In this document: positions 1 to 6,950 of the stretch, piece after piece
Layout of the letters: the number at the start of each line of letters is the position of its first letter
Numbering within the stretch: the first letter of the stretch is position 1
Assembly: GCA_965662725.1 (NCBI GenBank)
Contig: CBFIIT010000010.1
Coordinates: forward strand, 1 to 40,341
Length of the DNA: 40,341 bases
Reading direction: 5' to 3'
DNA from: UBA8337 sp965662725
GTDB taxonomy: Bacteria; Pseudomonadota; Alphaproteobacteria; RS24
Notes under the pieces: generated by a model
The model's database searches: none
What the model saw: only the letters and a program-made list of their open reading frames with translations
What the model was told of the DNA's origin: nothing
Translations under genes and position numbers: made by a program

Positions 1-128
1 CCTTCACATCTTCAGCCAAGGGCACTTCTTCCGGCAGCCAGTGAATGCGCTGCTGCGTCAGCCATGCATCATAGGCCCACGGATAGCGGAAAGGTTTGTA
101 GACAATACGTTCTTCAAGCAAAGACATT
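1..128 (-). CDS. nrdB: Ribonucleoside-diphosphate reductase beta subunit, N-terminal part
   Basis: Only the first 42 codons are in the window; the gene runs off the left edge. The translation starts MSLLEERIVYKPFRYPWAYD and continues with a WLTQQRIHWLPEEVPL stretch, which is the characteristic N-terminus of class I NrdB. NrdB holds the di-metal/tyrosyl radical cofactor and passes the radical to NrdA to make dNDPs in the cytoplasm. The ATG at 126-128 has a GAAAAGG sequence upstream. It lies 57 bases after nrdA on the same strand, so nrdA-nrdB form one operon. There is no ATP-cone at this N-terminus. The radical-site residues are outside the window. Confidence 0.93.
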
Positions 129-185
129 TGGTTTACCTTTTCTCTTTATGGCGAAATGGGCCCGCCGGGTTAACACTCACCCGCC

Positions 186-2162
186 CTATTGGCAGGAGAG
201 ACATTCTTCATATTCATTATCTTCGGCCGCCGCCACCATCGCATCTTGCATGGCCTTGGTGTCATCCTCGGCTTTTTCAGCCCGCTGGATAGACAAGGAG
301 CGACAATAATAGAGGCTTTTAACGCCCTTCTTCCAGGCTTGATAATGCACTTGGTGCAAATCGCGCTTATGAATATTGGCCGGCAGGAAGACGTTTAAAG
401 ACTGTGCCTGGTCAATCAATTCAGAGCGGTCACCGGCAAAATCAATCAGCCAACGCTGGTCCAATTCAAAGGCCGTTTTGAAAACCGCTTTTTCATCATC
501 GGACAGAAAATCAAGATGCTGAACCGAACCACCCGAGGTGACGATATCCGACCAAACCTCATCGGTGTTTTGACCTTTTTCATCCAGCAATTTATCCAAA
601 TGACGGTTACGCACATTGAACGAACCGGACAAGGTTTTATGGGTAAAGCTATTTGCTGCGATCGGCTCAATACCGGGGCTTGTGCCGCCACAAATAATCG
701 AGATGGAAGCGGTTGGCGCAATCGCTGTCTTATTTGAGAAGCGCTCATTCATGCCGCATTCCGCCGCGTCCAAACACGGTCCGCGCTCATTGGCCAGCGC
801 TTGTGACGCCGCATCGGCTTGCTCTTTAATATGGGTGAAAATGCGCTTATTCCACACTTTCGCCATAACGCTTTCCCACGGGATCATATTCGCCTGTAAG
901 AAGCTATGGAAACCCATCACGCCCAGCCCGACCGAACGCTCGCGCTGCGCTGAATATTTTGCTTTCGCCATATCATCAGGCGCACGCTGGATGAAATCTT
1001 CCAACACATTATCAAGGAAGCGCATGACATCGGGAATAAACGTCTCATCCTTGCTCCACTCATCAAACTTCTCAGCATTTAAGGATGACAAGCAGCAAAC
1101 CGCCGTGCGGTCATTGCCGAGATGGTCTTCACCGGTCGGCAAAGTAATTTCCGAACACAGATTGGAAGTCTTAATTTCCAAATTGAGCAATTTTTGATGC
1201 TCGGGGCGCATATTATTAACCGTGTCTTTGAACACCATATAGGGCTCGCCGGTCTCAATCCGCGCTGTCAGCATCCGAATCCACAAATCACGCGCCTGAA
1301 CAGTCGCTTGCACAGAGCCGTCTTTCGGCGAGCGCAAAGCCCATTCTTCGTCATTTTCAACCGCCCGCATAAACGCGTCAGTGATTAAAATACCGTGATG
1401 CAAATTAAGCGCTTTACGGTTCGGGTCGCCGCCGGTCGGGCGGCGAATTTCGACAAATTCTTCAACTTCAGGATGGTCAACCGGCAGATAAACCGCTGCC
1501 GAGCCGCGCCGCAAAGAACCTTGTGAAATGGCCAAAGTCAGACTGTCCATCACCCGAATAAACGGAACAATACCGGAGGTCTTGCCGTTTTCGCCGACTT
1601 TCTCACCGATTGAGCGCAAATTGCCCCAATAAGAACCGATGCCGCCGCCACGTGAAGCCAGCCAAACATTCTCATTCCACAAATTGACAATATCGCCAAG
1701 GCTGTCATTGGCTTCGTTCAAAAAGCAAGAAATCGGCAGACCACGGTCAGTGCCGCCATTTGACAAAACAGGCGTCGCCGGCATGAACCATAATTTGGAA
1801 ATATAATCATAAAGACGCTGCGCATGCGCTTCGTCATCACCATAATAAGATGCCACTCGGGCGAACAGATCTTGAAAGCTCTCGCCCGGCATTAAATAAC
1901 GGTCGGTCAGCGTCGCTTTACCGAAAGCGGTCAATAAGGCGTCGCGCGACGGGTCGGTTTTAACCCGCGGCGCCGCTTTAAACTGAACCGCTTGGTCGTG
2001 ACGGTCAAAATCCAGTTGCGGCTCGCCATGCGCCGGGTCGCCTTCTGCGCGGCGGCGTTGGCCGGCGGCCACTTGCTCTTTGGTCAGCGTTTCGTCTTGC
2101 ATTTTTTCCTTTTCCTGACCCTTTTTGCCGGCTTCCTCGCCTGCTCCGGTTTCTCTAAACAT
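186..2162 (-). CDS. nrdA: Class I ribonucleoside-diphosphate reductase alpha subunit
   Basis: 658 residues; catalytic subunit that reduces ribonucleoside diphosphates to dNDPs with NrdB. Seen: first active-site Cys in PISCFLN (Cys146), the thiyl-radical motif NLCSE (Asn334, Cys336, Glu338), the partner Cys in TAVCCLSS (356/357), and the C-terminal shuttle pair CLSC (654/657). The first ~60 residues are charged and low in complexity, and conserved sequence begins directly at the catalytic barrel, so the usual ~90-residue N-terminal ATP-cone (overall activity site) is missing. Start: ATG 2162 has GAGGAG 3-4 bases upstream; a second ATG at 2102 has AAGGA with better spacing and could be the true start (638 residues). 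A long leader upstream carries NrdR and DnaA sites. nrdB follows. Confidence 0.97.
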   Translation of the reverse strand: MFRETGAGEEAGKKGQEKEKMQDETLTKEQVAAGQRRRAEGDPAHGEPQLDFDRHDQAVQFKAAPRVKTDPSRDALLTAFGKATLTDRYLMPGESFQDLFARVASYYGDDEAHAQRLYDYISKLWFMPATPVLSNGGTDRGLPISCFLNEANDSLGDIVNLWNENVWLASRGGGIGSYWGNLRSIGEKVGENGKTSGIVPFIRVMDSLTLAISQGSLRRGSAAVYLPVDHPEVEEFVEIRRPTGGDPNRKALNLHHGILITDAFMRAVENDEEWALRSPKDGSVQATVQARDLWIRMLTARIETGEPYMVFKDTVNNMRPEHQKLLNLEIKTSNLCSEITLPTGEDHLGNDRTAVCCLSSLNAEKFDEWSKDETFIPDVMRFLDNVLEDFIQRAPDDMAKAKYSAQRERSVGLGVMGFHSFLQANMIPWESVMAKVWNKRIFTHIKEQADAASQALANERGPCLDAAECGMNERFSNKTAIAPTASISIICGGTSPGIEPIAANSFTHKTLSGSFNVRNRHLDKLLDEKGQNTDEVWSDIVTSGGSVQHLDFLSDDEKAVFKTAFELDQRWLIDFAGDRSELIDQAQSLNVFLPANIHKRDLHQVHYQAWKKGVKSLYYCRSLSIQRAEKAEDDTKAMQDAMVAAAEDNEYEECLSCQ

Positions 2163-2176
2163 GCTCTCTCCTCGCT

Positions 2177-2195
2177 TTTATCCGAAACGGATAAA
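2177..2195 (-). promoter_or_regulatory. Perfect 8-bp hairpin next to the nrdA ribosome binding site
   Basis: TTTATCCG (2177-2184) and CGGATAAA (2188-2195) are exact inverted repeats around a 3-base loop. The element ends 7 bases before the GAGGAG Shine-Dalgarno of nrdA. It could be a leader hairpin affecting translation or an operator. It also contains TTATCC, the core of a DnaA box, on each strand. Function is inferred. Confidence 0.45.
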
Positions 2196-2394
2196 TCCTC
2201 TTGTCGTTCTTCTTCCGGCCCTGTACCGGCGTCAAAAACCGCATATCAAGAGGTCGAACCCCAGAGATAGCTTTCCCATTGACGCAAAACTGCGCATTCG
2301 ACTCATGCAAGAGCCTATCACGGGTTGTTTTTAACTTTTGGCAGTTTGTGAACCCTTCGCCGTAAAGCTTGGGGCCAAATCACTTACTGCCCAG

Positions 2395-2410
2395 ACACAA
2401 GATATAGTGT
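2395..2410 (-). promoter_or_regulatory. NrdR box upstream of nrdA
   Basis: On the minus strand the sequence reads ACACTATATCTTGTGT, which matches the NrdR consensus ACACwATATaTwGTGT at all but one position. NrdR is the ATP/dATP-sensing repressor of ribonucleotide reductase operons. NrdR boxes normally come in pairs about three helical turns apart. A degenerate partner, TCAACAGATAGTTGA at 2429-2443, is palindromic but a poor match, with its centre about 33 bases away. Confidence 0.75.
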
Positions 2411-2432
2411 CTATTTGCACGATAAACGTCAA
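2404..2432 (-). promoter_or_regulatory. Candidate nrdA promoter
   Basis: Minus-strand TTGACG (2427-2432) is a good -35 box. Seventeen bases further lies CACTAT (2404-2409), a modest -10 inside the NrdR box. Repressor on the box would block polymerase. This would give an nrdA leader of about 230 bases. The -10 match is weak, so exact placement is uncertain. Confidence 0.35.
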
Positions 2433-2504
2433 CAGATAGTTGATGAAAAATTTAATTTTTTTTCAAAACCATATTTTTATATTATTTTTCAGACACTTAA
2501 GAAG

Positions 2505-2540
2505 ATAAAAAAAGATAGCGGCCGGATGAAAATTCCGGCC
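2505..2540 (-). terminator. Rho-independent terminator after the small membrane protein gene
   Basis: On the minus strand GGCCGGA pairs with TCCGGCC (7 bp, 7-base loop, 2520-2540), followed closely by a run of seven T. It lies 58 bases past the stop at 2598 and ahead of the nrdA promoter, so it separates the two transcripts. Confidence 0.7.
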
Positions 2541-2554
2541 ACTCATCCACCAAC

Positions 2555-2563
2555 TTATCCACA
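2555..2563 (+). promoter_or_regulatory. Perfect DnaA box upstream of nrdA
   Basis: TTATCCACA is an exact match to the DnaA box consensus. It lies about 130 bases upstream of the candidate nrdA -35, beyond the AT-rich tract. A near-match, TCATCCACC, sits at 2542-2550. DnaA control of nrd genes is known in E. coli. Here it is inferred from the site alone. Confidence 0.6.
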
Positions 2564-2597
2564 GGAGAACAAAACAGGCAAATCAGGGCAAATCAGT

Positions 2598-2903
2598 TCA
2601 CTGATTTGCGGTTTTTTTGGCCAATAAACGGTTCAATATCCACGCCACGCTGACAATGTGACCGAGCAGGAAAATCGGTGCTGTCCATGCAGCGGCAATC
2701 CGTTTGTCCGATTCGAAGGTAAATATCACGGCTCCCATGCAAACGCCGCCCAGCATTACATCAGCCAGTGTTACCAAACCCCAAGGTTGTGCCAAAACTT
2801 GGTCAAAACCGGCCAAGCCAACGCTATTATAAGCCAGCAGGCACAATATCAAGAACACCAAACCGGCCGCGCCGACAATGTAAAATCTTTTTGTTTTCGG
2901 CAT
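2598..2903 (-). CDS. Small integral membrane protein
   Basis: 101 residues, beginning MPKTKRFYIVGAAGLVFLIL, with three predicted membrane segments at about residues 7-25, 43-62 and 76-93. I do not recognise a precise function. The arrangement (short helix pair, a WGLVTLADV segment, then AWTAPIFLLGHIVS) recalls small DUF1475-type membrane proteins, but that is a weak resemblance. The start is fixed by a strong Shine-Dalgarno, AAAGGAGG, 6 bases before the ATG; a longer reading back to 3032 would run into the thiolase gene and its terminator. The gene is enclosed by two terminators, the upstream one ending only about 14 bases before its start codon. Confidence 0.7.
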   Translation of the reverse strand: MPKTKRFYIVGAAGLVFLILCLLAYNSVGLAGFDQVLAQPWGLVTLADVMLGGVCMGAVIFTFESDKRIAAAWTAPIFLLGHIVSVAWILNRLLAKKTANQ

Positions 2904-2916
2904 ATCAGCCTCCTTT

Positions 2917-2956
2917 AGAAAAACAAAAACCGCGAAGAGCCAAAGACCCTCCGCGG
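2917..2956 (-). terminator. Strong rho-independent terminator after the thiolase gene
   Basis: Minus-strand CCGCGGAGGGTC and GGCTCTTCGCGG fold into a 12-bp stem (with G-U pairs) around a TTT loop at 2930-2956, followed by TTTTTGTTTTT. It begins 28 bases past the thiolase stop. Its T-run ends directly before the Shine-Dalgarno of the small membrane protein gene. Confidence 0.85.
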
Positions 2957-2983
2957 CTTTCAGTAATAAATGTCGCGAAGGAC

Positions 2984-4168
2984 TTACAGGACTTCGAACA
3001 GACCTGCAGCACCCATGCCGCCACCGATACACATGGTAACGACAACATTTTTCGCACCGCGGCGTTTGCCTTCCATCAGCGCGTGGCCGACAAGGCGCGC
3101 ACCGGTCATGCCATAAGGGTGACCGATAGCGATTGAGCCGCCATTGACGTTATATTTGTCATTATCAATGCCCAGCTGGTCGCGGCAATACAGCGCCTGG
3201 CTGGCGAAAGCTTCATTCAGCTCCCACAAATCAATATCGTCAACGGTCAGACCGTGACGTTCCAACAGACGCGGCACGGCAAAAACCGGACCAATGCCCA
3301 TTTCATCCGGCTCACAACCGGAGACTGAGAAACCTTTAAATGCGCCCAGCGGTTCCAGACCGCGGCGCTCGGCTTCTTTGCCTTCCATCACCACGACAGC
3401 GGCTGCGCCATCAGATAATTGTGAGGCGTTACCGGCCGTGATGTATTGGCCTTCGCCGCGCACCGGGTTTAGGCCTTGCAGGCTATCAATCGTTGTGCCC
3501 GGACGATTACATTCGTCACGGTCAACCGTGTAATCAACAATTGATTCTTCGCCGGTCTCTTTATTGACTTGCTTCATTTTGGTTTGCATCGGCACGATTT
3601 CATCGGCGAACAATCCGGCTTCTTGCGCCGCTGCCATGCGTTGCTGGCTTTGCAGCGCATATTCATCTTGCGCTTCGCGCGATACATTATAGCGCTCAGC
3701 AACAATATCAGCCGTTTCGATCATCGGCATCCACAAAGCCGGATAGCTTTCCATCAGCTTTTCTTCAGTGATGTTATTGTAATTGGCGCCTTGCATTTGC
3801 ACCAATGAGATGCTTTCCACACCGGCACCAATGGCAACCGGTACATTTTCGTTCAACACACGACCGGCAGCCATGGCAATGGTTTGCAGGCCTGATGAAC
3901 AAAAACGATTGACTGTCACACCTGACGTGGTGACCGGACAACCGGCCCAAATAGCTGACAGGCGGCCGACATTTTGACCGGTCGCGCCTTCCGGTGTACC
4001 GCACCCCATAATGACGTCTTCAACGTCACCCGGTTCGATACCCGCACGCTCAATCGCGTGTTTAATGGCGTGGCCGCCCATAGCGGCACCATGTGTCATG
4101 TTGAACCCACCACGGCCGGACTTGGCAAGGCCTGTGCGGGCGCTGGAAACGATTACGGCTTCTCTCAT
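2984..4168 (-). CDS. Acetyl-CoA C-acyltransferase (thiolase)
   Basis: 394 residues, full thiolase length. It makes or cleaves beta-ketoacyl-CoA with CoA, in fatty acid oxidation or acetoacetyl-CoA formation, in the cytoplasm. Motifs: nucleophile Cys in VNRFCSSGLQ (about residue 90), catalytic His in GGSIAIGHPYGMTGAR (about 350), and C-terminal Cys in CIGGGMGAAGLFE (about 380). Whether it is degradative (FadA-like) or biosynthetic (PhaA-like) cannot be settled; no FadB or PhaB partner is adjacent. Two ATGs abut at 4171 and 4168; AGGAG is 3 bases from the first but 6 from the second, so 4168 is preferred. It ends in a strong terminator. Confidence 0.93.
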   Translation of the reverse strand: MREAVIVSSARTGLAKSGRGGFNMTHGAAMGGHAIKHAIERAGIEPGDVEDVIMGCGTPEGATGQNVGRLSAIWAGCPVTTSGVTVNRFCSSGLQTIAMAAGRVLNENVPVAIGAGVESISLVQMQGANYNNITEEKLMESYPALWMPMIETADIVAERYNVSREAQDEYALQSQQRMAAAQEAGLFADEIVPMQTKMKQVNKETGEESIVDYTVDRDECNRPGTTIDSLQGLNPVRGEGQYITAGNASQLSDGAAAVVVMEGKEAERRGLEPLGAFKGFSVSGCEPDEMGIGPVFAVPRLLERHGLTVDDIDLWELNEAFASQALYCRDQLGIDNDKYNVNGGSIAIGHPYGMTGARLVGHALMEGKRRGAKNVVVTMCIGGGMGAAGLFEVL

Positions 4169-4300
4169 CATTAGCTCCTAATTTGAAAAACTTGCGGCGA
4201 TATTGCGCCAAACGCGTTTGATTTTCAATGCAAATAGGCACTTTTAGGCTAACGGACTGTATCATTTACGAAAAATTAGCTTCGATGCGCGATATTTTCA

Positions 4301-4352
4301 GTGTCGGCGCAGAAGAATAAGAAGAAATAAGAATAAGAAAAACAGCCGACAC
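4301..4352 (+). promoter_or_regulatory. Stem-loop with 36-base purine loop in the msrB leader
   Basis: GTGTCGGC (4301-4308) and GCCGACAC (4345-4352) are perfect 8-bp inverted repeats. The 36 bases between them are almost all A and G with repeats of GAATAAGAA. The element ends 36 bases before the msrB start codon. A structured leader with an exposed A-R-N-rich loop, or an operator pair, are both possible. Confidence 0.45.
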
Positions 4353-4388
4353 CATATTCAAGCCACAATCGCGGCCTATATAAGGAGC

Positions 4389-4955
4389 ATGACCAAATTG
4401 ACCACCGACAAAAATAAAGCTCATCTGGGTGACGTGCTGTTGCTGTTTGCGCTCGCCTTTGTCTTACTCGGCTTCTCCTTTTCGGCAGCCCTTGCCGCCG
4501 ATTTTACAAAACCCAACCAAAGCCAATTGAAGCAATCGCTGACGCCGATGCAATATGCCGTCACCCAAGATGACAAAACCGAACCGCCCTATCGCAATCG
4601 CTATTGGAACTCAAAAGAAGCCGGCATTTATGTTGATATTGTTTCTGGCGAAGCATTGTTTTCATCATTGGATAAATATGATAGCGGCACCGGCTGGCCC
4701 AGCTTCACACGGCCTTTGGAAGCGCAATCAATTGTTGAACGCGATGATTGGAAATTATGGGTCAAGCGCATTGAAGTGCGCTCAAAGCTGGCCGACAGCC
4801 ATTTAGGCCATGTGTTTGACGACGGGCCGCGCCCGACCGGCTTGCGTTATTGCATTAACTCAGCCGCGTTGCGTTTTGTGCCCTTGGCCGATATGGATAG
4901 CCAAGGCTATGGCAAATATGTGCCGGCATTCGAGGAAGCCGGCTTTAATTTATAG
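4389..4955 (+). CDS. msrB: Peptide-methionine (R)-S-oxide reductase, exported, zinc-less type
   Basis: 188 residues. MsrB reduces methionine-R-sulfoxide in oxidised proteins. Residues 14-37 form a hydrophobic signal or anchor segment ending SAALAA, so the enzyme acts in the periplasm or at the inner membrane. The catalytic domain has YDSGTGWPSF (98-106), HLGHVF (138-143) and catalytic Cys155 in RYCINSA. The four Cys that bind structural zinc in E. coli MsrB are replaced (GIYVDIVSG; EVRSKLADSH), and Cys155 is the only Cys in the protein, so there is no resolving Cys. AAGGAG lies only one base before the ATG; an in-frame TTG at 4398 has normal spacing and is an alternative start. Confidence 0.93.
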   Translation: MTKLTTDKNKAHLGDVLLLFALAFVLLGFSFSAALAADFTKPNQSQLKQSLTPMQYAVTQDDKTEPPYRNRYWNSKEAGIYVDIVSGEALFSSLDKYDSGTGWPSFTRPLEAQSIVERDDWKLWVKRIEVRSKLADSHLGHVFDDGPRPTGLRYCINSAALRFVPLADMDSQGYGKYVPAFEEAGFNL

Positions 4956-4976
4956 CCGACAAAAATTGCCGCTGAA

Positions 4977-5855
4977 TCAGCGCGTGATGCGCGCAATGAT
5001 TTCTTCGCGCACATAATCATCTACTTCCATCGGCAAAAAATGAGTGGTCTCGGGGACAATCTCAATTTTCTTGTCGACCGACAGTTTTTCAAACGGCCTG
5101 CGAAAGAAAGTGGTTGAGCCATGCGTGGCGGTCAGCAGCGTAAACGGCACGCGCAAACGTTTAATGTATTTTGGGCAATCGACTTGCGGGCCTTTGAAAT
5201 TGGCGGCTTCCCAATGCGGTGCACAAGCCAGCCGCACCCCCTCTTCTTGCGGCAGTAAACCGCCCTCCAAATAGGCATCCAAATAGCCGTCTTTCCAAGT
5301 GGTAAAGGCACCGCGACCGGTATAAGCCTTTTTCACCGTCGCTTTATCGGGCCAATCGGCGCGGCGTTTTTTGGCCATCTCGGCCAGCAAGGAAGGGCCA
5401 CGGCGCGAGAACCTCATCGCCAGCCGCGCCGGTAAAGTCATTTTTGGCGTGATGACCGGATCGGCCAAAATCAGACCGGCAATCAAATCAGGCCGCTCAG
5501 CCGCCGCAATAATACTGGTGCAGCCGCCCATGGAATGACCGCCCAGCCAAATTTTTTGCCCGTGCCGTTCATGCAAATGTTCCAATAAGGCGATTAGATC
5601 GCGCGCATAAATATCCCAACCGCTCATTTTCTCCGGCTCAGCCGTCCAATTTGTTCGGCCGTGGCCGCGCGCATCCCACGCATAAATATCAAATTGCGCC
5701 GCCAGCGGCGTCAAAAGCGGTGCATAAGTATGCCCGTTAAACCCATTGGCATGCGCCCAATGCAAAACCGGACGCTCGCGCGGCGCATCAGCCCATGAAT
5801 ATAAAGAAAGCGTGCCGCTCTTATCATGCGGCAAGGTCAACTCGGAATGGTTCAT
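4977..5855 (-). CDS. Alpha/beta hydrolase
   Basis: 292 residues with the alpha/beta-hydrolase fold. Seen: oxyanion-loop region HWAHANGFNGHTY (33-44), nucleophile elbow GGHSMGG with Ser108, and the C-terminal catalytic His in TTHFLPMEV (about 272). The middle has a lid-like segment with YTGRGAFTTWKDGYL. The substrate is unknown; lipase, esterase or haloperoxidase-like annotations would all be guesses. It is convergent with msrB (21-base gap) and divergent from the TauE operon. The ribosome binding site is weak (GAGAT). Confidence 0.85.
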   Translation of the reverse strand: MNHSELTLPHDKSGTLSLYSWADAPRERPVLHWAHANGFNGHTYAPLLTPLAAQFDIYAWDARGHGRTNWTAEPEKMSGWDIYARDLIALLEHLHERHGQKIWLGGHSMGGCTSIIAAAERPDLIAGLILADPVITPKMTLPARLAMRFSRRGPSLLAEMAKKRRADWPDKATVKKAYTGRGAFTTWKDGYLDAYLEGGLLPQEEGVRLACAPHWEAANFKGPQVDCPKYIKRLRVPFTLLTATHGSTTFFRRPFEKLSVDKKIEIVPETTHFLPMEVDDYVREEIIARITR

Positions 5856-5946
5856 TTTTATCTCATCTCGCTGTCAGGGAATATGCGTCACTGGCGATAA
5901 AAAGCAAATCGCCGAGGCCTGAATAGGGCGCATAAGCCGGCTCTCC

Positions 5947-5981
5947 CTGCCTAGGTTTTTTTGCCCATATATGCTAGGCAG
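5947..5981 (+). promoter_or_regulatory. Perfect inverted repeat upstream of the TauE operon
   Basis: CTGCCTAG (5947-5954) and CTAGGCAG (5974-5981) are exact inverted repeats separated by 19 bases that include a T7 run and ATATATG. The element lies 42 bases before the TauE/SafE start codon. It is a likely operator for a dimeric regulator or a leader hairpin. No regulator gene is adjacent. Confidence 0.5.
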
Positions 5982-6023
5982 CAGTAAGTTTTTGCCAGCA
6001 ACCCGTTTGAAAGCCAGCATAGA

Positions 6024-6950
6024 ATGCAAATCTATCTGCCGATTGCCGAAATGAGTGCCAATATCATGACGCTGATTGGCATGGGCGGTCTTGTCGGGTT
6101 CATGTCCGGGATGTTTGGTGTTGGCGGCGGATTTTTGATGACGCCACTGCTTATCTTTATCGGCGTGCCGCCGGCCGTAGCCGTGGCCAGCGAGGCCAAT
6201 CAAATTGTCGCCTCTTCCGTGTCGGGTGGTTTGGCCTATTGGCAGCGCCGCGCCATTGATGTGCCCATGGGTCTGATTTTAATGAGCGGGGGTGTTGCCG
6301 GTTCTTATAGCGGTGTACAAATTTTCAAAGCCTTGCGCGCTGTCGGCCAAGTCGACCTGCTTATCTCACTTTCTTATGTGCTGTTTCTATCGGTCATTGG
6401 CGCGCTGATGTTGCGCGAAAGCGTGCAAGCTTTAAACGCAAGGCGGCTTGGCAATCCGGTGCGCGCGCGCCGCCCCGGCCAACATAGTTGGATTTTGGGT
6501 CTGCCCTTCCGCATGCGGTTTCGCCAATCAAAACTGTATATCAGCGTCATTCCGCCGATATTGATTGGCTTTTTTGTTGGGGTCATGTCCGCGATTATGG
6601 GGGTCGGCGGCGGCTTTATCATGGTGCCGGCGATGATTTATATTCTGCGTATGCCGACCAATGTAGTTATCGGCACTTCTTTATTTCAAATTATCTTCGT
6701 CACTGCTTCCGTGACGATTTTTCATGCGGTCGAAAACCAGACCGTGGATATTGTGCTGGCTGTCTTATTGATGATTGGCGGGGTTATCGGCGCGCAAATC
6801 GGCGCGGTAGTCGGCCAGCGTTTGCAAGGCGAACAATTGCGCGCCCTATTGGCGATTATTGTTTTGGGCGTCGGGGCGCGCTTGCTGTTCGGTCTCATCT
6901 CCCGACCCGATGAGCTTTATTCGATTACCCGTTTGGGGCTGGGCCAATGA
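6024..6950 (+). CDS. TauE/SafE family (DUF81) sulfite/anion exporter
   Basis: 308 residues, polytopic inner-membrane protein with about eight helices. It has the family's internal duplication: GVGGGFLMTPLLI (32-44) in the first half and GVGGGFIMVPAMI in the second. The family moves sulfite, sulfoacetate or other organosulfur anions and other small anions across the membrane; the substrate here is not proven. The start MQIYLPIAEMS, despite no clear Shine-Dalgarno, agrees with the N-terminus I recall for alphaproteobacterial members. Its stop overlaps the next gene (ATGA), so the two are translationally coupled. First gene of a four-gene operon. Confidence 0.92.
   Translation: MQIYLPIAEMSANIMTLIGMGGLVGFMSGMFGVGGGFLMTPLLIFIGVPPAVAVASEANQIVASSVSGGLAYWQRRAIDVPMGLILMSGGVAGSYSGVQIFKALRAVGQVDLLISLSYVLFLSVIGALMLRESVQALNARRLGNPVRARRPGQHSWILGLPFRMRFRQSKLYISVIPPILIGFFVGVMSAIMGVGGGFIMVPAMIYILRMPTNVVIGTSLFQIIFVTASVTIFHAVENQTVDIVLAVLLMIGGVIGAQIGAVVGQRLQGEQLRALLAIIVLGVGARLLFGLISRPDELYSITRLGLGQ

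Larger units (their letters stand above)
2163..2597. other. 435-bp intergenic region upstream of nrdA
   Basis: No convincing gene lies here. From nrdA outward it holds the 2177-2195 hairpin, an unremarkable leader, the NrdR box (2395-2410), a strongly AT-rich tract (about 2440-2515), a minus-strand terminator (2505-2540) that serves the gene ending at 2598, and a perfect DnaA box (2555-2563). One GANTC site (GACTC) is at 2300-2304. Confidence 0.7.

Noticed and set aside
616..1197. 193-codon open frame opposite nrdA
   Set aside because: Lies entirely inside the well-supported nrdA gene on the other strand, with no recognisable domain.
2440..2563. AT-rich tract with a DnaA box considered as a chromosomal origin
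   Set aside because: Only one perfect and one near DnaA box; no dnaA, parAB, hemE or gidAB genes near. It is better explained as nrdA control DNA.
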